The notes beneath the pieces are model-generated. The model saw only the letters and a list, made by a program, of their open reading frames with translations, did no database searches and was not told the DNA's origin. Position numbers and translations under genes: made by a program. A DNA stretch of 46,457 nt from Fen-999 sp035654135 (GTDB lineage: Bacteria > Pseudomonadota > Gammaproteobacteria > Burkholderiales > Rhodocyclaceae), in contig DASRXN010000043.1 in assembly GCA_035654135.1 (NCBI GenBank), forward strand, positions 1 through 46,457, read 5' to 3'. Below are positions 32,535 through 40,094 of the stretch, piece by piece (position 1 is the stretch's first letter; every line of letters starts with the position of its first letter).

Positions 32535-33627
32535 AGACGTTAAACAGAAAATTCATGACATCGCCATCCTTGACGATGTATTCCTTGCCTTCCGAGCGCA
32601 TCTTGCCGGCCTCCTTGGCGCCCGCTTCGCCCTTGCAGGCGATGAAGTCCTCATAGGCGATGGTCTGGGCGCGGATGAAGCCGCGCTCGAAGTCGGTATG
32701 GATCACGCCTGCCGCCTGGGGCGCGGTATCGCCGACGTGGATGGTCCAGGCACGCACCTCCTTCACACCGGCGGTGAAATAGGTCTGCAAGCCCAACAGC
32801 TTGAAGGCAACGTGAATGAGGCGGTCGAGGCCAGGCTCTTCCATGCCCATGTCGGCGAGGAAGACCTTTTTTTCCTCGTCTTCGAGTTCGGCGATTTCCG
32901 ATTCCAGCGCAGCGCAGATCGTCACCACCGGCGAGTTTTCCTTGGCCGCGTAAGCCTCTACTGTCGCGAGCAGCGGGTTGTTCTTGAAGCCGCCCTCCGC
33001 AACGTTGGCGGCATAGAGCGTTGGCTTCGCGGTGATCAGGCAGAAGGGCTTGATGGCGAACCACTCCTCCTTCGACAATTCGAGCGCTCTTACCGGCTTG
33101 CCCTGGTCGAGTTGGGTCTGCGCCTTTTGCAGCACATCGACGATGCGCTTCGCTTCCTTGTCGCCGCCCGACTTGGCCTGCTTGACATAGCGGGCCAGTG
33201 CCTTTTCCACCGTCGCGAGATCCGCCAGCGCCAGCTCGGTCTCGATGGTTTCGATATCCGAGATCGGGTTCACCTTGCCCGCCACATGCACGACGTTGTC
33301 GTTCTCGAAACAGCGCACCACATGGACGACGGCGTCGGTTTCGCGGATATTGGCCAGGAACTGGTTGCCCAAGCCTTCGCCCTTGGAAGCGCCCGCCACC
33401 AGGCCGGCAATATCGACGAACTCGACGATGGCCCGCTGCACCCGCTGCGGCTTGACGATGACCGAAAGCGCCTCAATACGGGGGTCCGGCACTTCGACGA
33501 TACCGACGTTCGGCTCGATGGTGCAGAACGGATAGTTGGCCGCTTCGATGCCGGCTTTGGTCAGGGCATTGAACAGGGTGGACTTGCCGACGTTGGGCAG
33601 GCCGACGATGCCGCATTTGAGGCTCAT
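32533..33627 (-). CDS. ychF: Ribosome-associated ATPase YchF/OLA1
   Basis: YchF is an Obg-family P-loop protein that prefers ATP, associates with ribosomes, and affects oxidative stress responses. The 364-aa product has GIVGLPNVGKSTLFNALT at the start, DIAGLVAGASKGEGLGN, and the C-terminal TGS domain ending YIVKDGDVMNFLFNV. It overlaps pth by 4 nt, the usual pth-ychF arrangement. Confidence 0.97.
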   Translation of the reverse strand: MSLKCGIVGLPNVGKSTLFNALTKAGIEAANYPFCTIEPNVGIVEVPDPRIEALSVIVKPQRVQRAIVEFVDIAGLVAGASKGEGLGNQFLANIRETDAVVHVVRCFENDNVVHVAGKVNPISDIETIETELALADLATVEKALARYVKQAKSGGDKEAKRIVDVLQKAQTQLDQGKPVRALELSKEEWFAIKPFCLITAKPTLYAANVAEGGFKNNPLLATVEAYAAKENSPVVTICAALESEIAELEDEEKKVFLADMGMEEPGLDRLIHVAFKLLGLQTYFTAGVKEVRAWTIHVGDTAPQAAGVIHTDFERGFIRAQTIAYEDFIACKGEAGAKEAGKMRSEGKEYIVKDGDVMNFLFNV

Positions 33628-34223
33628 GAGTCTTCCTTTTTGGGGGCAGGCTTGGTATTGATCTTCTGCGTCGCCGCGTTGAAATCGGCCTTTGCGAGTT
33701 GCGGCCAGGCCAGCAGCGCACGGTCAATGGCAGCGTCGATCTCCTCGCCCTCTTCCTTGCGGGGCGGTTTCAACACGTAATTGACCACGTCATTGCGGTC
33801 GCCCGGATGGCCGATGCCGACCCGCAACCGCCAGTAGTCCTGCGTGCCCAGGTGCGAAGTCATGCTCTTGAGGCCGTTGTGGCCGCCGAGGCCGCCGCCA
33901 TAACGCAGTTGCAGCCTGCCGGGCGGCAGGTCGAGCTCGTCGTGCACCACCAGCATCTCGGCCGGCGCGATCCGGTAGAAATGCGCCAGGGCCTGCACGG
34001 CGCGGCCGGAATCGTTCATGTAGGTTGCCGGCATCAGCAGCCAGATACCGGCATCGCGGGCATTGGCCACCCAGCCGTGGTAGCGCGGCTCCCTGGCGAA
34101 ACTTACGCCAAGATCGCGCGCCAGGCGCTCACAAAACCAAAACCCGGCGTTGTGCCGGGTTTCAGCGTAGTCGGCCCCGGGGTTGCCGAGGCCGATGACG
34201 AGGCGCAGTGCAGCCTGAGTCAC
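33624..34223 (-). CDS. pth: Peptidyl-tRNA hydrolase
   Basis: Pth frees tRNAs from peptidyl-tRNAs dropped by ribosomes. The 199-aa product has LVIGLGNPGADYAETRHNAGF with the catalytic His, LLMPATYMNDSG, VVHDELDLPPG and GGLGGHNGLKS. The start is a GTG at 34221-34223; the ATG overlapping it is out of frame and runs straight into a stop. It is 4 bp after rplY. The Lys/Pro-rich tail (KPAPKKEDS) is not conserved. Confidence 0.96.
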   Translation of the reverse strand: MTQAALRLVIGLGNPGADYAETRHNAGFWFCERLARDLGVSFAREPRYHGWVANARDAGIWLLMPATYMNDSGRAVQALAHFYRIAPAEMLVVHDELDLPPGRLQLRYGGGLGGHNGLKSMTSHLGTQDYWRLRVGIGHPGDRNDVVNYVLKPPRKEEGEEIDAAIDRALLAWPQLAKADFNAATQKINTKPAPKKEDS

Positions 34224-34227
34224 ATTA

Positions 34228-34887
34228 TCACTTCTTCTCGGGCGCCTTCTCGGCCGGCTTCTTCTCGGTCGTGATCTGGGTTTCGGCAGGCGTCTCGGCA
34301 ACTTCTTCGGCCGCGGCACCGCCACCACGGACCACTACGGTCGCCACCACGGGATCGCCCTCGCGGTGATGCACGAGTTCGACGCCGGCCGGCAGCGTGA
34401 GGCCTGACACGTGAATGGAGTGGCCGACATCCAAATCCTTCAGGTCGACCTCAATGAAGCTGGGCAGATCGGCAGGCAAGCAACGCACATCCACTTCGGT
34501 CGTCACATGCTGGACCATGCCGCCCGAGAGCTTGACGCCCGGCGCGACATCGGCATTGACGAAGTGCAGCGGCACTTTCTGGTGGATCTTGTGCGTCGCG
34601 TCGATGCGCTGGAAATCCACGTGCAGGATCAGCTGACGGAACGGGTGGCGCTGAACATCGCGCAACAGGCACATCTGCTTCGTGCCATCGAGATCCATGT
34701 TCAGCACTGAGGAGTAGAAAGCCTCCTTGCGCAGATGCTGCCAGAGATCGTTGTGATCCAGTTCGATGGCTTGCGGCTGGGGTTCGCCGCCGTAGATGAT
34801 GCCAGGAACGCGGCCGGCGCGACGCAGGCGGCGGCTCGCACCCGTGCCCTGTACTTCGCGCTTGGTGGCTTTGACTTCGATTTGCAT
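34228..34887 (-). CDS. rplY: 50S ribosomal protein L25/Ctc family
   Basis: The 219-aa product is the long (CTC/TL5) form of L25, which binds 5S rRNA. It has a basic L25 domain (MQIEVKATKREVQGTG, GRVPGIIYGG, VLRD-type VQRHPF) and a C-terminal TL5 beta domain up to about residue 185, then a Glu/Lys/Ala-rich tail. TTGGAG is upstream of the ATG. It lies in the standard prs-rplY-pth-ychF order, 56 bp after prs; a short hairpin (34905-34924) sits in that gap. Confidence 0.95.
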   Translation of the reverse strand: MQIEVKATKREVQGTGASRRLRRAGRVPGIIYGGEPQPQAIELDHNDLWQHLRKEAFYSSVLNMDLDGTKQMCLLRDVQRHPFRQLILHVDFQRIDATHKIHQKVPLHFVNADVAPGVKLSGGMVQHVTTEVDVRCLPADLPSFIEVDLKDLDVGHSIHVSGLTLPAGVELVHHREGDPVVATVVVRGGGAAAEEVAETPAETQITTEKKPAEKAPEKK

Positions 34888-34943
34888 GGTATTGCTCCAA
34901 ATGAACTGCCCGCGACCAGGCAGTGGGTTGAGAAACTAGAAAT

Positions 34944-35894
34944 TCATTCCATGAACAGCGACGATACCGACTCCTCGTTGCTGATGCGCAGCATGGTCTC
35001 GGCCAGCAGCCCGGAAATCGAGACCACCCGCATGCGGCTGCACGCCCTGGCATCGTCCCGCAGCGGAATGGTGTCGGTGACGACCAGTTCGTCCAGTTCC
35101 GATTCCTCGATGCGGGCGATGGCGCTGCCGGAGAGGACCGGGTGGGTGCAATAGGCGACGACACGCTTGGCGCCGTGCTCCTTGAGGGCATGGGCGGCCT
35201 TGCACAGGGTGCCGGCGGTATCGACCATGTCGTCCATGATCACGCAACTGCGGCCCTCTACGTCGCCGATGATATGCATCACCTCGGATACGTTGGCCTT
35301 CGGCCGGCGCTTGTCGATGATGGCCAGATCCGCTTCCAGCCGCTTGGCGGCAGCCCGTGCGCGCAGCACGCCGCCAACGTCGGGCGAGACCACCATCAGG
35401 CCCTCATGACGCTGGCGCCAGATGTCGCCGAGCAGGATCGGCGTCGAATAGATGTTGTCGACCGGAATGTCGAAGAAGCCCTGGATCTGGTCGGCGTGGA
35501 GGTCGACAGTCAGTACTCGCTGCACGCCGACCGCCTGCAGCATGTTGGCCACCACCTTGGCGGCGATAGGCACGCGGGCGCTGCGCGGCCGGCGATCCTG
35601 CCGGGCGTAGCCGAAATAGGGGATGGCGGCCGTGATGCGTCCGGCCGAGGAACGCTTGAGGGCGTCGGCCAGGATGATCAGCTCCATCAGGTTGTCGTTG
35701 GTCGGCGCGCAGGTCGGCTGGAGGATGAAGACATCCTTGCCGCGCACGTTTTCCAGCAGCTCGACACTGGTTTCGCCGTCCGAAAAGCGGCCGACGGTGG
35801 CACGGCCCAGGGAAATGTTCAGGCGTTTGACGACATCGGCAGCCAACTTGGGGTTGGCGTTGCCGGTAAAAACCATCATGCTGTCGTAGGCCAT
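34944..35894 (-). CDS. prs: Ribose-phosphate pyrophosphokinase (PRPP synthetase)
   Basis: Prs makes PRPP from ribose 5-phosphate and ATP for nucleotide, His, Trp and NAD synthesis. The 316-aa length is standard. Motifs include VGRFSDGETSVELLENVRG, the flexible loop PYFGYARQDRRPR, VDLHADQIQGFFDIPVDN, and the PRPP-binding site VIMDDMVDTAGTL. It lies after tRNA-Gln, separated by a terminator-like hairpin. Confidence 0.97.
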   Translation of the reverse strand: MAYDSMMVFTGNANPKLAADVVKRLNISLGRATVGRFSDGETSVELLENVRGKDVFILQPTCAPTNDNLMELIILADALKRSSAGRITAAIPYFGYARQDRRPRSARVPIAAKVVANMLQAVGVQRVLTVDLHADQIQGFFDIPVDNIYSTPILLGDIWRQRHEGLMVVSPDVGGVLRARAAAKRLEADLAIIDKRRPKANVSEVMHIIGDVEGRSCVIMDDMVDTAGTLCKAAHALKEHGAKRVVAYCTHPVLSGSAIARIEESELDELVVTDTIPLRDDARACSRMRVVSISGLLAETMLRISNEESVSSLFME

Positions 35895-35906
35895 GACCGC
35901 GTCCGT

Positions 35907-35939
35907 GCAAAAGAGACGGGCAGACTGTCAGTCTGCCCG
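35907..35939 (-). terminator. Terminator-like hairpin after tRNA-Gln
   Basis: CGGGCAGACT (35917-35926) and AGTCTGCCCG (35930-35939) form a perfect 10-bp stem with a 3-nt loop. On the minus strand TCTCTTTTG follows. It probably ends most tRNA-Gln transcripts, with possible read-through to prs. Confidence 0.65.
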
Positions 35940-35949
35940 GGGAGAACCT

Positions 35950-36026
35950 TGGCTGGGGAGGAAGGATTCGAACCTTCGCATGCCGGAATCAAAATCCGGT
36001 GCCTTAACCAGCTTGGCGACTCCCCA
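35950..36026 (-). tRNA. tRNA-Gln (anticodon TTG)
   Basis: A 77-nt cloverleaf with encoded CCA on the minus strand. The acceptor stem is TGGGGAG/CTCCCCA with discriminator G; the anticodon stem CCGGA/TCCGG holds loop TTTTGAT giving TTG; the T arm has GGTTCGAATCC. The T-A first pair is typical of tRNA-Gln. Confidence 0.95.
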
Positions 36027-36067
36027 ATCACGACGCAACCCGGGTAGGGGGCGCCGAAAGGACGCGC

Positions 36068-36096
36068 ATTGTGCTGTTTTTGCGGCGCAATGTCAA
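36068..36096 (-). promoter_or_regulatory. Promoter for tRNA-Gln (and perhaps prs)
   Basis: On the minus strand a perfect TTGACA (36091-36096) is followed after 17 bp by CACAAT (36068-36073). The -35 lies across the stop codon of ispE. The tRNA starts about 40 nt downstream. Confidence 0.7.
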
Positions 36097-36938
36097 TTGC
36101 GCATGGCGGTCAAAATAGGGTGCGAATCAAGGCCGCGCGCCACGAATCCAGCCATATCCGCCGGCAGTTCCGCATGCATGGTCCGGGCCTCGGCTTCGGT
36201 CGTGAATTCGGCTAAGCAACAGGCACCGGAACCGCTCATCCGGGCAGGCCCGCGGCGGCGCAGCCAGTCTAGATGGCGGGCCACTTCCGGGTAGAGGCGG
36301 CAGGCCACGGGTTCCAGGTCGTTGCCGCCCATCCCCGGCTTCCAGTCGCCGGGAACGATGGCGGGCGTATCCCGGCGCAGGTCCGGCGCCTTGAATATCT
36401 CCGCCGTCGGCACGGCGACTCTGGGCACGGTGACGAGATACCAGGCCGGCGGCAGCTCGACATCGGTGAAGCGCTCGCCCACACCCTCGGCAAAGCAGTT
36501 CCGGCCGTGTATGAACACCGGTACATCGGCGCCAAGAGTCAAGCCGAGGCGCTGTAGTTCAGCGGACGAAAGGCCGCAGCCCCAGAGCCGGTTGAGTGCC
36601 ATCAGCGTCGTGGCGGCGTCCGAACTGCCACCGCCGAGGCCGCCGCCAAGCGGCAGTCGCTTGGTGATCGTCAACGTGGCGCCCGCGCGCTTCCCGGCCG
36701 CATCCCGCAGCAGCCGGGCAGCCCGCACGGTGAGGTTCGACTCCGGCGGCACGCCGGGCAGCGGCGTGCCCAGCACGATTTCGCCGTCGTCCCGCGGCGA
36801 GAAACGCAATTCGTCGCCGTAATCGAGGAAACGAAACACCGTCTGCAGCAGATGGTAGCCGTCGGCGCGGCGGCCGACCACGTGCAGGAACAGGTTGATC
36901 TTGGCCGGCGCCGGCCAGGCGGAATGCCAGTCCGTCAT
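36093..36938 (-). CDS. ispE: 4-diphosphocytidyl-2-C-methyl-D-erythritol kinase IspE
   Basis: IspE is the GHMP kinase of the MEP isoprenoid pathway. The 281-aa product has WPAPAKINLFLHVVGRRADGYH, the ATP loop LPLGGGLGGGSSDAA, and the third motif ARMSGSGACC. The ATG at 36938 overlaps the lolB stop by 4 nt, giving the usual lolB-ispE-tRNA-prs order. Confidence 0.96.
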   Translation of the reverse strand: MTDWHSAWPAPAKINLFLHVVGRRADGYHLLQTVFRFLDYGDELRFSPRDDGEIVLGTPLPGVPPESNLTVRAARLLRDAAGKRAGATLTITKRLPLGGGLGGGSSDAATTLMALNRLWGCGLSSAELQRLGLTLGADVPVFIHGRNCFAEGVGERFTDVELPPAWYLVTVPRVAVPTAEIFKAPDLRRDTPAIVPGDWKPGMGGNDLEPVACRLYPEVARHLDWLRRRGPARMSGSGACCLAEFTTEAEARTMHAELPADMAGFVARGLDSHPILTAMRN

Positions 36939-37459
36939 CTGGCCCGGCTCCATTCGTTGATCTTCAGCCGCACTTCGATATCGTCCCGCCGTGCTTCCAT
37001 CGAGGTCGGCAAGGCATCCGCAGCCTCGCTCTGGTAATCGAGATATTCGACCCGCCAGCCGGAAGCTGCCGGCGGCGCGTGGCCGGTAAGCCACTTTGGC
37101 ATATCACCCAGCGGCAACCGGATGCCAAATGTCTGCTCCGAGAGACCCTCCCAGTCGGAAGCGGCATACTCCTTCCGGTCGGCCGTCAGTAGCCGGGCGC
37201 CACTGGCATCGCGGCTTAATTCGGCCATGCCCTGGCCGAGCGGCGTGGTAAGCAGGATCTCGTCGCCGGCCTTGTCGTGACGCCAGACGATGTTGGCGTA
37301 GTGCCATGACTGACTTTGCCGCACGGCAATACGGCCGTCGAACTCGAACTCGGTCAGGGTCGGTGGCGTGCGAACCACGGTGCCGCCCGACGGCAGGCCC
37401 GCGCAAGCCGCCAACACGAGCGCGCACAGGATGGCGGCAATGCGCTTCAGTGTTTTCAG
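36935..37459 (-). CDS. lolB: Outer-membrane lipoprotein receptor LolB, apparent CTG start
   Basis: LolB accepts lipoproteins from LolA and inserts them in the outer membrane. The product (174 aa from the CTG) has a lipoprotein signal read as (M)KTLKRIAAILCALVLAAC with lipobox LAAC, then FEFDGRIAVRQSQSWHYANIVW, LTTPLGQGMAEL, and a C-terminal WRVEYLDYQS segment. No in-frame ATG lies before the lipobox, and the first GTG (37415-37417) would leave only four residues before the Cys. A CTG at 37457-37459 overlaps the TPR stop as CTGA, mirroring the ATGA overlaps nearby, and gives a full signal. A second CTG (37448-37450) is possible. Confidence 0.85.
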   Translation of the reverse strand: MKTLKRIAAILCALVLAACAGLPSGGTVVRTPPTLTEFEFDGRIAVRQSQSWHYANIVWRHDKAGDEILLTTPLGQGMAELSRDASGARLLTADRKEYAASDWEGLSEQTFGIRLPLGDMPKWLTGHAPPAASGWRVEYLDYQSEAADALPTSMEARRDDIEVRLKINEWSRAR

Positions 37460-39165
37460 GGCTTGAACTTCTTGACGGTGCCGACCAGCATTTCGTTGCC
37501 GGGATTGGCCTTCATGGCGTCATTCCAGGTCTTCGTGGCCTCGTCCCGGCGGCCGAGCGTCCAGAGCACCTCGCCCAGGTGGGCGGCGATTTCCGGATCG
37601 GCACGCAGCGTGAAGGCCTTCTTCAGGACATCGAGCGCGCCGTTGGCGTCGCCACGCCGGAACAGCACCCAGCCTTTGCTGTCGAGGATAAAAGGATCCT
37701 CGGGCGCCAGTTGCAGGGCCTTGTCGATCAACTGCTGCGCCTCATCCAGTCGCTCGTTGCGGTCGGCCAACGAGTAGCCGAGCGCGTTGTAGGCATGGGC
37801 GTGATCGGGCTTGAGTTCGATCAGCCGGCGCAGGTGTCGCTCGACAACCTCTGTCTTGCCGATCTTCTCTGCCTGCAGCGCCGCCTCGTAAAGCAGGTCC
37901 GGCTGCTCCGGGTGGCTCGCCAGGCCGTCGGCCAGCACCGCATAGGCATCGTCGTTACGACCGGCCTCCCGCAACAGCTGCGACTCGGCAATCAGGAGTT
38001 GTCCGCGCTCGGCCGGATTGGCCGCCGCGGTTTCCTGCAGGGCCTGACGCGCTTCCGGCAGTTTCTGCTGCCGCACAAGCACCTGGGCGATGCGCATCCG
38101 CGCCGGCAGGTACTGATTGCTCGACGTTACCTGGCCGTACCATTTGATCGCCTCATCCCATTGCTTGCGGTCTTCGGCGATCTGTCCCAGATAGACGCGG
38201 ACGCTGTTGATCTCGGCATAATCGGTCTCGGCCAGGCGCTTGAACTGCTTTTCCGCTTCGTCGAGATCGTTCAGCTGCAACGAAAGCACACCGACGGCGT
38301 AAAGAACATCGCTATTGCCTGGATTGTTCGTCAGCAAAGTCTGGAATTCTGCCCGCGCATCGGCGTAGCGCTTTTCCGCCACCAGGCTGCGGGCATAGCC
38401 GAGACGAGCGTCGTGCGCCTTGGGGTTAGCCGAAACGAACTGGCCAAGGAATTTCGCCGCCTCCGCGGTATCGGCAGTCAACTGGGCACGCACTATGGCC
38501 GCTTGCTCCCACTCGGGCCGCAGAACCAGCGCCCGATCGAGTTCCTTCACGGCCAATGCCGCATCGCGGGCGTTATGGGCCGCCTGAGCGCGGGCGAAGT
38601 GAGCCTCGGCGACGCCCAGGTAGGGCTCGGTCACCTTGTTCACCAGTTGCTGCGCGGCAACCTTGTCCGGATGTCGGGCCAGAATCCGGTTGACCTGCAT
38701 CAGCAGGTCGCCGACATTCTTGCCGGCCGCCGCCAGGTCGCGAGACAGTTGAGCCGACAATTCTTCGTCGCGGTTGGAAACCGCCAGCAGACTCGTCACC
38801 ATCTGCCGGGCTTCCGGCGATTCCGGCTCGATTTCCGACCATAGCCTGGCTGCTTCCAGAGCGTTGTCGTAGCGCCGGGCAAACAGGGAAATTTCTGCTG
38901 CGCGGCGCGCGACGCGCGGGTCGCGCGTGCTCCGCGCCAGATCGATATAGGCTTCCGAAGAGAGCGCGATCTGACCGCGGGTCCCGGCAATTTCAGCCAG
39001 CAGGAACTGGTAGAACATCTGCGGAGTCAGATCCTGCTTCGGCAGGTTGCTCACCGGCGCCTGCTCGGAGGCCGGATTGGCGCCGGCGACTTCACCCACG
39101 CCGTCCGCGGCATGGACAGCAAGGGCAAGCGTCGCCAGCAGGGCGGGCAGCAAACGGCGTTTCAT
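37456..39165 (-). CDS. Exported tetratricopeptide-repeat protein
   Basis: The 569-aa product has a signal peptide (MKRRLLPALLATLALAVHA) and then many TPR units through most of its length, for example LGYARSLVAEKRYADARAEFQTLL, YAVGVLSLQLNDLDEAEKQFKRL and YNALGYSLADRNERLDEAQQLI. It is likely a periplasmic scaffold. It precedes lolB in a common betaproteobacterial arrangement (TPR-lolB-ispE), suggesting a link to envelope or lipoprotein traffic; this is inference. It is divergent from mutM. Confidence 0.88.
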   Translation of the reverse strand: MKRRLLPALLATLALAVHAADGVGEVAGANPASEQAPVSNLPKQDLTPQMFYQFLLAEIAGTRGQIALSSEAYIDLARSTRDPRVARRAAEISLFARRYDNALEAARLWSEIEPESPEARQMVTSLLAVSNRDEELSAQLSRDLAAAGKNVGDLLMQVNRILARHPDKVAAQQLVNKVTEPYLGVAEAHFARAQAAHNARDAALAVKELDRALVLRPEWEQAAIVRAQLTADTAEAAKFLGQFVSANPKAHDARLGYARSLVAEKRYADARAEFQTLLTNNPGNSDVLYAVGVLSLQLNDLDEAEKQFKRLAETDYAEINSVRVYLGQIAEDRKQWDEAIKWYGQVTSSNQYLPARMRIAQVLVRQQKLPEARQALQETAAANPAERGQLLIAESQLLREAGRNDDAYAVLADGLASHPEQPDLLYEAALQAEKIGKTEVVERHLRRLIELKPDHAHAYNALGYSLADRNERLDEAQQLIDKALQLAPEDPFILDSKGWVLFRRGDANGALDVLKKAFTLRADPEIAAHLGEVLWTLGRRDEATKTWNDAMKANPGNEMLVGTVKKFKP

Positions 39166-39260
39166 GTCGGCAATCGTCTCGAGGCTGGCGGAAAGGCCCG
39201 GCTCACATACAATAGTTGAACGATGTTAGCAGTTTCGCCTGTGGAAAGGCACTCACCGTC

Positions 39261-40073
39261 ATGCCCGAACTGCCCGAAGTCGAGGTCACGCGCCGCGGCC
39301 TGGCGCCACGCCTGACCGGCCGCCGAGTCAGTGCCGTCGCCACCCGCGTGCCGGCATTGCGCTACCCGCTGCCGCCCGATCTGGTGTGCAAGCTTGCCGG
39401 ACGTCCCCTGCTCGGCATAGGCCGGCGGGGAAAATATCTCCTGCTTGACTTCGGCAACGGCCATCTATTGATTCACCTGGGGATGTCGGGCAGCCTGCGG
39501 CTCGCGCCCAAGGAGCAACCCGTGGCAAGGCATGATCATTTGGACATTGATTTCGGCAACGAGGTTCTGCGGCTGCGCGACCCTCGCCGCTTCGGCGCCG
39601 TCCTCTGGTTGGAAGGCGATCCCGCCGAACATCCCCTGCTCGCTCATCTCGGTGTCGAACCCCTGGCGCGCGAATTCAATCCGGCAGCGTTGGCGGCCGC
39701 GTTGCGTGGCAGGCGGACGGCGATCAAGCCGGCAATCATGGACGCCGGCATCGTCGTCGGCGTCGGCAATATCTACGCCTCCGAGAGCCTCCACCGTGCC
39801 GGCATCGACCCGCGTACACCCGCCGGCCGGATTTCGCACGCCCGGCTGGCCAAGCTGGTTCCCGCCATCAAGACGACACTGCGCGCTGCCATCCGTGCAG
39901 GTGGCAGCAGCCTGCGCGACTACGTCCATTCCGACGGCGGCCTCGGCGACTTCCAGTTGCGCCACCGCGTTTACGGTCGCGCCGGCGAGCCCTGCCGCAG
40001 TTGTGGCGCCCCTATCCGCCTGCTGCGCCAGGGCAATCGCGCGACTTATTTTTGCCCTCGCTGCCAGCGCTGA
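39261..40073 (+). CDS. mutM: Formamidopyrimidine-DNA glycosylase MutM (Fpg)
   Basis: MutM removes 8-oxoguanine and formamidopyrimidines and cuts the abasic strand. The 270-aa product has the catalytic N-terminus (M)PELPEVE with Pro2 and Glu3, the GRRGKYLL lysine, the H2TH segment DAGIVVGVGNIYASE, and a C-terminal zinc finger with CRSC and CPRC. The start at 39261 is fixed because Pro must follow the initiator Met. It is divergent from the TPR gene and 21 bp ahead of the dynamin-like gene. Confidence 0.97.
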   Translation: MPELPEVEVTRRGLAPRLTGRRVSAVATRVPALRYPLPPDLVCKLAGRPLLGIGRRGKYLLLDFGNGHLLIHLGMSGSLRLAPKEQPVARHDHLDIDFGNEVLRLRDPRRFGAVLWLEGDPAEHPLLAHLGVEPLAREFNPAALAAALRGRRTAIKPAIMDAGIVVGVGNIYASESLHRAGIDPRTPAGRISHARLAKLVPAIKTTLRAAIRAGGSSLRDYVHSDGGLGDFQLRHRVYGRAGEPCRSCGAPIRLLRQGNRATYFCPRCQR

Positions 40074-40094
40074 CGGCGCCTGATCCGCCCACTC

